From the NCBI GenBank assembly GCA_964035545.1, contig OZ037769.1, forward strand, positions 9,463,429-9,527,428: 64,000 nucleotides of DNA. Direction: 5' to 3'. Positions 25,001-37,400 of this stretch are shown here, piece after piece (the first letter of the stretch is position 1; the number at the start of each line of letters is the position of its first letter). This stretch comes from Bugula neritina. Lineage: Eukaryota > Bryozoa > Gymnolaemata > Cheilostomatida > Bugulidae. The notes beneath the pieces were generated by a model. The model saw only the letters and a program-made list of their open reading frames with translations. It made no database searches and was not told where the DNA came from. The position numbers and the translations under genes are program-made.

Positions 25001-28000
25001 GATTCCAGCAAGATTTCAGCTGTTTCACACCATTCACTCACAGAAATAACAATTGCTACCTGAAACTTAATGGGAATATCATATAATGCCAATCGGCAAA
25101 ATTTTTCTTACACTATTACACACAAATCAGATTTTATTGCAATTTTCAGTAGATTTGACGTATATAGGAAACATATATGTATCTACTTGATATTTTGAAC
25201 AATTTGAATGATAAAAAATGTATGATCCCAACATATTATATTGAAAAATTGCATTTTGCCGATTTTCGTACGCATACCATTTTTCCGTGCGATTTACTTT
25301 AAGTTTGGACAATATAAGGACGTTTAAATTTATGAATCTACAAAATACACTAAATGACGTTACAGAAAATGCTTGTTTGAAAGATTTTACTGTATTCAAA
25401 CATCAGGTTACATCCTTGTGAAGTTGGACAAATTTTCACATTTTTTTCACTTTGGGTGTCTATATCTCGGAAAATATTATTTTCAAAATTACACGAATTA
25501 AGGAGTATAAAGTCACCATAATCAACTGTTTATGGATAAAAATTCATAGAAGTAAAATAAAAATTGATGCCTTTTGTGATGTGGCAAATACTCGAATTTT
25601 TTCAAAATTCATAAAAATTTGCCAATATTCAATGGCTTAGCATATATGCACACAAAATATTCTGCAGTATGTGTTATTACTAGTGCAAATTGATAGGTGT
25701 TATCAAATCACACACTAAATTTTAAGGCTCAGTCTAAAAAAATAATGGAGATATGGACGTTTACAAATTGGTCTAAAAGTAAAAATCGCAAATTTTCCTC
25801 AAAGTTTTCCCAACCTTTGTTTATGGAAATAGTCATTTCTCAAAAAGTTTTTGTGTCAGGCCAGAAATATTCTAGAATAGTACGCAGGGCATGTGTAGGT
25901 CCATTTGGTGTAAATATGAACAAAATCTGAGACGCAAAGGCGTGGACTTTCTGAAATTTGGTTGATTTGACACGGAATGACCCTATAGCAGTACATGGTG
26001 CAGTGATATATGTAATAACAGCATATAATAATTTACACTGTATAGAAATATACATATTATAGTAGTGTATAGTATAGTAATATACATATAATGATGTTGT
26101 ATAGTATAGTAATATATATATCATAGTGTTGTATAGTATAGTAATATACATATAATGATGTTGTATAGTATAGTAATATATATATCATAGTGTTGTATAG
26201 TATAGTAATATACATATCACAGTCATGTATAATATAGTAATATACGTATAATGGTGTTGCATAGTATAGTATTATACATATCACAGTAGTGTATAGTATA
26301 GTAGTATACATATCATGGTAGTGTATAGTATAATATTATACATATAATGGTAGTGAATAGTATAGTAATATACATATCATAGTGTTGTATAATATAGTAA
26401 TATACATATAATGGTGTTGTATAATATAGTAATACATATAGCACACACACCTGTGAAAGAGACCTTCTAAAGTCAATACCAACAGTGACCTGGTATCTAC
26501 AAGTGGGCTGAAGGTAGAGGTGAAGAAGGGCTGAATCCGATCTAAGGCTGGGGTAACCCCCTTTCCCTCTGTAGGGAACATGAAGTTTCAGACTAATGCT
26601 ACCTCCACCAGTCGATGGGCTATGAAATAAATGTTACCGATTAGGTTGTCTTAGTTACCAATTCAACTGAGTATACATAGTAGTGCAATATGTTTCTATA
26701 ACTTAATACTAATAAAACTAGCTTGCTCCATTTAGTTTTGGAGTAGATATCATGGCTAGAGAGTATGCACCAGGTCATGGGTTCCAACCCCAGTAGGGCT
26801 ATTGGTCATACTGGAGGAGCATTCAATCACAATTTCTCCTCTATCACAGCATACACACTGCTTAGCACAATTATCATTAGCAATTCTCACAAAAATGGAA
26901 ACTTTGAACAAACTCCAGTTGTTTGTATTAATATACTTTGCAAGACACCAGAGAAAACAGCATGAAGTAAGCGTTGCTTATTATGCTTGTTTTGAACTAG
27001 TAAGTACTAGTTTGCAGTACTGCAAACTTGGTTAATGTGATGTGAAACAACATCCCAGTTGACATGGTTTATTGCATAATAAAAGGCATATGACATACAA
27101 CAGTTTACTTAATATAACATAAATGTACGTCATTACTTACTTTATGACTGAGAAAGTATCTGAACCAACAGCCCAGGGTAAAGATAGCCTCATGAAACTG
27201 GCCAAGACTAAAATATGAATCATGAGCAACAGTATCAGAGGGTGAATAAACTTCCATGAATTACAATCCTTTCACTTTGAGGAGTCTACAGATACTTAAT
27301 AGTTAGCATAAGACAAAATGCTAAGTCATGAGACACTTAATAGAAGAGGTGGGTCATGGAGGGTAAATTACAGTGCACAGACCTTTGTTAGAGCTACAAG
27401 AAGTGATTTCCACTTTGGCAGTATATGCCTGATACACACTATGGAGAGTTGGTAACTGCACAACGTGATAATTAGTCTTCTCTTCAGTCTCATTAATAAC
27501 TGCATCAACATGATGGTATAGAGATCTGGGAAAGTCTGCAATCAAGTCTACAGGAGTAGGTGTGTGGTACACTGTAGTGTAGCTATTGAGGTTGAAAAGC
27601 CGGGCATGCAGAAAAACCTAAAATAATGTACGATAGTTTCAACAAAAAATAGCAATACCTTCTTCAGACAAGAACTTTTTCCTTACACTCAAGAGCGCGT
27701 AAAACATGAGTCAGTTTTTATTTTCTTTACATAAAAATTGCATATCAACTCTAAAAAGAAACGAGACATAGAAAACGTGGAGCTACCATTAAAATACAAA
27801 AAACTATTATATGATGTAACCATGGTGTATAGAAGCTACAATGATTTTTCGCTTAGATAGCTAAATTTAACACATAAATACAACTATACCATGAGCACCG
27901 GTAAAACAGGTAACTGCATAAAGTGAAGTAATATGTAGGAACAAAATATAGAAAAAACTACACACCGGGTTGTCGGTAGCTGAGACGTGAATGACAATGT

Positions 28001-31000
28001 GAGTGTATTGGTGAAGAGTTGCAATATCGATGTGTAAATATACTCTAGGTGACTCTGTAGGTGATAATCTTTGCAGGAAGGTTATGTCATTTCCTCTTAC
28101 ACTAGTAATAGAATTATAGTTGAAGTAATTCAAATAACTTCACTTATTGAACATTTTGCTTTTAAAATGAATTTATTTTGTTAATTTTCAACTGTTAAAT
28201 TAAGCGCATCCTTTCATAATTTTACCTGATAAGTATGGTGACGCAAATTATGTTTTGAAAGTTTCATCCTGTTAGAAAAGTTCAAGCTAGACAACAATGT
28301 CATGATATATTTCTATACACAAAGAACGAGTAACTAGGTACCTACTAACGTAATTACCCTTTCGGACAATTTATAAAATATTTTGAAAGCCAACGCAATA
28401 CAGTATTGATTATAATATAGGTTTACATACCAGGAGTCATCTGCTCTTGATTGTACACAACCAAATATCCATGACTTCCACCTGTTATTTGACTCAATAA
28501 CCATTTCACTATGCCTTGATTTGTCAACTTTAAATGCAAAGTACTTGTCCATTGAAGCCTGAAGCACGACATAAATATCTGTATTTCTGATTTCAATTAG
28601 CGAAAACTGGTCAATCGCTAATTGTCAACATTCCAAGAAGAAAAGACCATGTAACCATGTTATATGCAGAGCTGGAATACTGGAACCTGCTCATGCTTCT
28701 CATTACTTTTTATAAAAATAGTAATGATATTTGAAATCAGGAAGAAAATCATTATCAGACATAAATTTACTTATAATTCAGCTTTTTTAATAGCTGATCT
28801 CAATAATAATGTTTGCCTTAACTAAAAAAACCCATTTCTTTGCTTGTTTTTGTCCATTTGGTCCACTTTTTTCAGATATTTTCACAAGAAAATTACAAGA
28901 ATTAAACTCAAGAAAGTGTAAAACACGTCGATGATTATCTGTAGAAGTTTTTGCTTATATATATAACAAACTACCTTCAGTAATTTCAAGATAATATTTA
29001 ACAGATTTGGACAAAATTGTGGGAAAACAACTCCTGCGAAAGTTTGAGAAGCTTTTGTGGCTAACCGAGTGGACAGAAAAATTTATAGTTTTTACAACAA
29101 AACAGTGAGAAGAGCATTTATAATTATCAGCAAAATTCTTTTGCATATATAAAAATAAATTAGCTTTAATAATTGCAAGATATTTAACCGATTCACACAA
29201 ACGTTAGGAGAAGACAACTCCTGATTTATTTTAAAAGTTTGAGGAGCTTTTGTGGCCAACTGGGAGCACAGAACAATCTAGCGTTTTTACATATTACTTA
29301 GGGCCCTCAAAACTCTCAATTTCTAAAAAAAAGTTGTGAGGCCACCCCTCGGAGGGTAATGAGTGACAGATAATTAGAGACTACTTCTAGACTATAATGA
29401 TTATGTAGCAACTAGTTAGTGCTCCTACCAACTTTAGAGTATACCCAGCTCTACTGCGTTCAGTTTTAAACATAAAAGCATTATTACATATTTTCTCATG
29501 AATATTATGTCTTATTGTGAGAGACATGCAACTATTCAAGTTTAAAACTTACTTAATTATTTAGTGAAAATAAACTACCATAACTTTTTTAATATTTAAC
29601 CAAGTAATAAAAATCTAAGATAAAATATTTAAGCCATTTAAACATTAAACATTACTTGCATATCTATGTGAAAGTGGTATGAAAGTGATGCAAGTTTAGC
29701 TGACAGATGCACCTGTTTTTTGAACTTACTGTGTATTGGTAGAGATATAGATGGTCAGAGTCAAGAACGTCATACTCAAACTGATCAGAGGGCGATTTTA
29801 ATTTAGTGGGCGTATCTGATGCTCTTTGATGACTTGTGTGGTTGAGGAGGTGGAAACCAAATGTATTACGTATTGTAGATAATTGACTGTTCAACTAGTA
29901 AATAAAATGATGAATCACCAAATGCAATATCCAATACGAAAACGAGTTACCTTGTTTTAAAAACAGTAGACCCGCCACGATAGCTTTAAGGTATAAGACT
30001 GTCTAAATGCACAGAGAAAAGCTGTGTAAAAGCAAAGAGTAAGACAACTGTTTGATTAGTCTGAATAAGACGCAGACCATAGATGATCTTACCTACCAAG
30101 ATGTAAAAGTTGCAACCAAGTAACCAAATGGCAACACTGTGTGACACATACTTACCGAGTTAGAGTTATGAGTAGTAAGGTCACAAAGAGCACGTGACAG
30201 AGCTAGTACAATCTGTCTACACCATATAGCACACAAATGATCAGTAGACACCCACGCTCGTGGCACCGATTCTGTCTACAATTCACACAGAAATATTTCA
30301 TTATATTGTTGACAAGAATTTTACCTGAAATATATTAGTAATCTAAATTGAAAGTACTTTACAAGTGCAGTAGATATTTAGGAATGTAGAACATTTTAGT
30401 GAATGTCATAGAGAAGCAGGTATACACTGACTCACATTGACTGAGATAGCCCTGTAAGGGTGCACTAAGCCATCTAGTCTGGTTAGATGATAATTGACTA
30501 GAATGTCCCTGTCCCCTCCACCAACTGATACTAGAACAATATGCTTCAAAGAATCATCTTTTTCCTTTTTCCAATAATCATTGATTTCATCATAGAGGTC
30601 AGGCAAATAATCAGTGTGTAATACTAAAAAACCAGCAAGGATACAAAAGCTGTGAACAGATAACTTCATAAACAATTCATAAACATTTCATAGACGTAGC
30701 ATCAGTAACCACAGTGGTGACAGCAGTGACAGTAGTAATAGCAGTGAGTAGTGATATCAGTAATAGTAATAGCAGTGAGTAGTGATAGTAGTGACTAGTG
30801 ATAGCAGTGAGTAGTAATAGCAGTGTGTAGTAACAGTAGTGAGTAGTAATAGTAGTGAGTAGTGATAGTAGTGACTAGTGATATTAATGAGTAGTAATAG
30901 CAGTGAGTAGTGATAGCAGTGAGTAGTGATAGCAATGAGTAGTAATAATAGTGACTAGTGATAGTAGTGAGTAGTAATAGTAGTGAGTAGTAACAGTAAT

Positions 31001-31345
31001 GAGTGATGATAGTGATGAGTGATGATAGTAGCAACTGTGAAGAAAAAACAAGCTCAGGTGTAATATAAATATATCCAGTCTTGTAGAAATTAGAAAAGCC
31101 ACTTTCAAATATATGGAGACAACACCATATAGTTTACATACAACATCTTAGGAAAATGGGCAACTAAAATACATAGAACATAGTCTATATAAATTGTACT
31201 TGGTGCTTGATGAGGAGTAGCCTGAGTTATGATCAAGTTCACGAGATTCTTGTCTATATCAGTGAGAGCAAAAAGTGCTCGAGCTAGCAATCCTCCCTGA
31301 AAGGCCACATAACATGCTTATGAAGAAATCTAGTTATATCAACAG

Positions 31346-31408
<63 letters not shown>

Positions 31409-34400
31409 CAATATGGCACGTTAAAACTCAGTATGATACAGTGGAGATAGTGTGAAAAACATTCAACAGTACTCAAGACTTGTATTGAAAAATGGAGCTG
31501 AATATTATAATATATTAATGTAGGTTGAATATCAGCGACTATAACTTGTATTAAAATGACGTAGAAGCTCATACAATATTGTTTCCTAGCATCAAACATA
31601 CTTACCACTTGCCAGGATATGGGACAACAATATATAATATGTACAATCAAGGGACTAAAAGAACACATGTATTACAATACAAATACACTATAATATGATA
31701 TATCCATCCACCTGCATACCACAAAGAGTATATATATTAATAAAATGCAACTAAAGTATAGCATACAGTGTACATACAGGAGTGTATTGCATATAACATA
31801 CCATAGAGTGACCAACAAGCACCACCTTACTAGGTTGATATCTAGGATTGGTGTAAAGAGACATCACGTGAAGAATACAGTCTTTAAGAAACTCTACAGT
31901 TATAAAATGTAGTACGACTGTTGATGAAACATTATGGATATGTACATTCTGTGTAAGACTCATCTTGTTTTGCAAACTCAATGAAAAAGGACTGCAGATT
32001 TATGGCAAATGATTCAGTACTTTATGGATTTGAGTGATGAAATTGATTACTGCACCTGTATGTAGCAGACAACTTTATTTAAAGGAGTGTTTTCAAAAAA
32101 GTTACATTTGTCCCTTTACAATTGTTAGGTTTCACTATGCCCAACTGTTGGCCTTTGATTGTATAATGAACTTATGGTTAGAATAAAATTTTCCCATTTT
32201 GTAGATTTTAAATGTGAACAAATATAAACCGAGGTCAGCAATGCTATTTGCAGTGGACTTAAGTTAGGCACTTTGCAACCCACAGATTAGGCTTTTCAAC
32301 AAAATGTCACCAGAGCACATCTCCAGGTAGCCATGTATGCAAGGTTGCCAACAGGGCGGCGACTGCGGAATTAAACCAACTCAAACATTGGTGGGTGAAA
32401 GAGGATTTAACAGAATCTCTTGTCCCAAGAGAAGTAAGAAATGATGCTGTGCATGTGCCAGACAGTATTATGAAATGGGTCATTTTACTTAATTTAGTAC
32501 ACATTTAATAACTCTAGTTTTGGGCTATTTTTCACAATTTAGCTGCAAATGTATATGTTTTTTGCTCTAAACTATTGAAATATTAACAAACACAACTAAA
32601 TAATTAAGGTTTTCTCAATTTTGCATGACTTTGTAGGTTCTACCTTTTAATTAATTAATTAGTATTATGGGATATATGGACCATGATGGTTGTTTCGGCA
32701 CGGTCCACAAATATATATTTAGCTCATATGACAATGACTGGCGTACTTTAATGTTGCAGGGCTTCCTTCCAGTCTTTTTTGCTATGCATAGTTAGAACCA
32801 GCACATAAAATTAGTAGAGAGTTTTTATGAATTTTGAGTAAACTTCAACTTTTGGTCATAATTTGCTGATGTGTGTTGAATAACGTAAAATTACCCAAAT
32901 TCATCAAATGCTCCTATGGAAGCCAACAATCATGCAAAACATTGAGATGTCGCTGTTTTAGTACATCTCTCCCATGCACAGAGTTCTGTGCTTTCGAAGC
33001 AGCAGCAGGAGTGTGCTGCAATGAACTAAGATTTCTAACAAATGCTGATGATTGAGAAAAATGAGAAAGGTGGTGTAATGCAATAAATATGATCGGAATT
33101 TTGTAGCATTTGTAGGATTATATATATGATATATTCCAACTTTAGCTGGGCAATATGCCTCTGGATCGCTTCTTCATTTGCTATTCACTGGCAGTAAGCA
33201 ATGTTTTTCTTCATATATCTGTCCAGACAATTTCGAAAGCTTTTTATGGTTTCTCTGCATCATATGTGATTTTTATTGAATAAAGTCAGATTTTTGAGCT
33301 GAGCAACAGGCTTTTTACTTTTATTCCTTTTCATTGGCAAAGCATATGTTCATTTCAAAAATGCACATTTCTTGAAATCATAGAATAAATTATTTTTTTC
33401 AACATAATATAGACTTTATGCCTACTAGATTACAGCTTTCCATAATTGGCGGCCATCTTGGATTTCTTTAAATGTTCAAGGGTGGCAGGTCTACACCCAC
33501 CTGGAAACGTTTATCTGGACCCTCACGATAAATAATCAAGAGAAAAAAACTTTATCCGAGATTGCGAACCTAACCCCCAGTTCTGCCAGACAAAGACAAT
33601 AACTTTCTGACTAAGATGATTTCAAAGTTTTCCAACACAGTCAGCTTTCAGCAAGTTAGAAGTGTGCTTCATGAACTTAGGAGGGTTTAGGCTGACACTT
33701 TTATGCTATCAAGAGCAAGACAGTTCTGTTCATGTTGTGGTTTACAGAAGTCCTTCTTAACATTAGCTTCAAGTTTTTTGTCATTGAAATTTCACATCTA
33801 ATGATAGCTAACGACTCATTGCTTGGGCCAAAAGTGTGAATTTTTTTTACCAAATTGATTGTGCTTTTAAATGTTATAATGAAAGTATCAAGTTGAACAG
33901 CTTTTTAAATGCAACAAGGCTAACAGAATGTGGCTTACCAGTCTGGAGCCGTATGTTACCACCGTAGAAGCCATACATTTCCTACAACAAAGATACCCAC
34001 ACAATCAAGTTAATAAGTTAACTTTTGAGACATATTACAAGAGCCTAAACCAAGTAAATATGGTCATTTTGTAGCAGGCACATACACAAACAGCAACTCC
34101 CTCAACTGAAAGCACAAAAAAGAATTAGATTTCAAGCCATATGACGAATGGATTGCACGGAGCACATTTTTTAATTTTATGTAAGAAAGTTTAGAATACT
34201 TACTTCATTGAAATCAACACTAAAAAAGTCAAATTGTGTTGTGAGGCTTCTGTGATGCCCCATGCGATAAGTTACTGAGGCTAAGGATCTCACTAAAATA
34301 CAATATATAGCATGAGTACTGTATAATTAGAACACACTAATACAACAGTGTACTACAATCAATAGCGGCATAATACATGTTAATTACACTATACATAAAT

Positions 34401-37400
34401 ATTTAAGCTTTTGTGAAATTTATAGCCCTACTGCTTCAATAAAGTGTTTCTTGGGTGATATTTATGTGCATATTATCTAATGTTATACCACATATTGTCT
34501 TGTATTAAAATGCACATCTCTAACAATAAATTTTAATCGCCGCAGGTTGGATGTGCCAACTTAAAACCATAAGTGATTGATAAATATTAGAAACTTTCTA
34601 AAAGACCTAGCACACATCGGCTTCATTACTGTTTTTGTTCCAAAAATACATGGTATAAATTCTATTGCAACTGAATTAAATTCTACTTGTTGAATTAAAA
34701 TTTCAGCCTTGTAGAATATGATCCTAAAGTCATTAGAAAAATCCAGCGCAAGAATAGTCAACACTTAGAAGTATATTCACAACTATTACAACTTAAATAC
34801 AATAGTAAATTAATCAAAGAGCCAGGGAGATTGCAAATAATGAGGCTTATTCCAATAGTAAGATGTACACACTACAATAGACAGTAGCGAACTGGCTGTT
34901 ATTAAAAATCACTCTAGTATTTATTTGTTATATCATTTATTTGCTTTACAAAATCCTAAAATTCTGATACTATTAAACATGTGATAGTTATTTTAAAGCT
35001 TTCTATTTTCTTTATTGTGATTAACAATGTACAATATAAAACCATATAATAAATCATAACTTATGATCGTCACTGGCTGATCATTTATGCAAGCCATTAG
35101 ACTACCTTTTGTCAATTATCTTTTGCATTATCCTAATGAAAACCCTACATTTTCAACTATTTCAAGTATTAGATGTCTATCAAATCTGATTAAGCCATTA
35201 AGCAGCCAAAAACAGAATCTGCACAAGCGCAGTCACTATGTCCACATTTTTGACTCAAATAGTCAGTAGGGCTTTATTATCATACTAATAACAAAATGAG
35301 ATCCCATCTCACTCCATTATAGAGCACTTAAAACTGCTACTAGGGCTTACAAACCATTTTAACCAAAGTAATCCAGTAACTGGTAAATATATTACAACTG
35401 CGAATAAAATCAATACATGTTTTTATAGGACTAACCTTGCTTGTAACTACCCATGTTTCCAGGTATGAAAAGAACAGGCACCCCTTGTACAGGTGTGCTT
35501 GGGTCTCTAAAACATTATAGAAAATATACATCAACATCAACACCTTTGATATACTGCAAAATCTTTTAAACTCAAATCTGAACATCTTGGACTTAAATTT
35601 ATGTAGCTAGTCTATAAACTCTACAAAGTATGTGAATTATAAAGACTAGTGGTGACAGCAACTTATCAGATTGAGAAATTGACTTATTACGATGCTGAGA
35701 AAATCCAAATTACTTTACAACTCTGGCAGCAAGCCTTGTAGTATCACAATACACAGATTCAAGGCATGTTCAAGTGCAGAAAATCTTGGTAGTTATTGAT
35801 TAATGATTAGCAAATGAAGAAGATAAACTCACCTGAACATTTCCGCCTGGCCACTGTAAAATTGACAACACAACACTGGTGAGTGATCAAATAAACTGTA
35901 TTCATGTATGCACAAGGTTGAGGGATGTATTTGAGGACCAAGATGTTTACATTCTTCCAGCATTTTTATATAAAAATTGGGGCTAGCAGATCAGTTATTT
36001 AGATTAGCAAACATGGTAGTGCAGGTCACTTACCCCTCGCCATATGCAAACAACTGGTATCTTGGATATTTTTGTCTCACACTGGGTAGCATATTTTGCT
36101 TCTGTCAAAATAAAAATACATATGCATCATATTTAAACTTTTTATATTTGAGTAAGATTGACTAAAACTAGATCTTTATAAATTTGTGAAGATTTAGAGT
36201 GAAATGCAATAACCTTCAAAGCACTGCAACAACTATAAACATTTCTACAAAACACAGTGGCCTAAAATTTATATTTCAATAAATTTTATAACAAATTAAT
36301 TTTTTTGACCATGATTTTATTTATTGGTTTCATTTGTGAACTACTAACACATTTATACTGCATATATAGAAAATGCGTTATAATGTGACTACACTATCTA
36401 CCAGAGCTGGGCTGAAGTCTTAGCAAATTGGACCAACAGACTAGCCAAGTCAGGTCATGGTTGAGAGAACGTCAAGCAAAGTCTAAAGCTGCATGTACAC
36501 AGGCCGATTTTTCATGAAAATTGGCCAATAAACTGCTATCGATTTTTTAGGATTTTTGAAAAATCGGCCGATTTTGCTTTTGGCCGATTTTTCAAGCGAT
36601 TTTCAGAATTGAACATGTTTAATTTATCGGTCGATTTTCTGTTGAACCAGCCAATCAAAAGATGGCAGAAAATCATGACATCAAGCGAAATTAGCACCAT
36701 TGTTGAAATACAACCAGGAAGTAATTAATACGTTGCTATTACTGCGATACATCATATATGAAATACAATTAACTAAAATAACTATCAATAGCAGTAGTAG
36801 TGTGATAAACTTGTGGGTCGAATGCAACTTATGTGTGGAACATATTTCTTTGTAAGAGAGAACAAGAGGTGATGTATTCGTTGATAGTAGCAATCTTTAT
36901 TGATGATTAAAAATAGAGGTCCTCCACAAGCGAGCTCCAGTAGTAGACTGAACTATACTGGAACTCGCTTGCTTTTATATACATGGAACAAAAGAAAACG
37001 ATTCTTTTGTTGTCCGAAACCGGAGGTTCGAAATGCCGATTTCGGGCAACATTAGTAAAAATTACATGGTAAGCATAATTCCACAGCAGTAGTAATAACA
37101 ACGCATTGGTTGTTGTGTAACTTTGAGAAAGTTAGTTTCACTTTCGTGGAAATTCATTAAACATTGCTCTTTTTTAAATAGAAAAATATTATTATTCTTA
37201 ACTTTTACTTATGTATAATATAATTTATAACTTGTAGTTTATATGTTGTTGTTTTCATATTCATGTAACCAGTATTAGTATGAGATTGAGTATCTCAACT
37301 TTCCAATTTAAATATTTTCTTGGAGAACATATTTGCCATGCTCTACAGTTTTCATTACCTATATAAACAATAATGCTTGAGTTAAACTTCTAGTTTTAAA

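Larger units (their letters stand above)
22276..25983. mobile_element. palindromic (foldback-like) DNA transposon in PGAP1 intron 16
   Basis: The ends are GGGTCATTCC at the left and its complement at the right, flanked on both sides by TATA (target duplication TA or TATA). The two halves are inverted copies over most of the length. For example, GTTCATCATCCTG at 23472 pairs with 24787, and the coding remnant near 23889 pairs with 24654. The left arm has about 283 extra bases between roughly 23600 and 23870, bordered by a short direct repeat related to TAATTGTT. Central coding remnants are listed separately. The superfamily was not assigned. A transcript through it could fold into a very long hairpin. 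Confidence 0.85.

Noticed and set aside
26057-26581. Tyr/Ile-rich minus-strand frames next to PGAP1 exon 16
   Set aside because: They come from the 32-bp minisatellite; only the exon 16 part is coding, and in a defined frame.
30795-31108. Thr/Tyr/Ser-rich frames in intron 8
   Set aside because: They are translations of a short-unit tandem array.
34080-34111. Exon-like minus-strand segment LRELLFVY with a good acceptor (tgctttcag), between PGAP1 exons 5 and 6
   Set aside because: The family alignment runs directly from exon 5 (FNE) to exon 6 (EMYGFYGG) in phase 0, so this segment is not needed and would insert unrelated residues.
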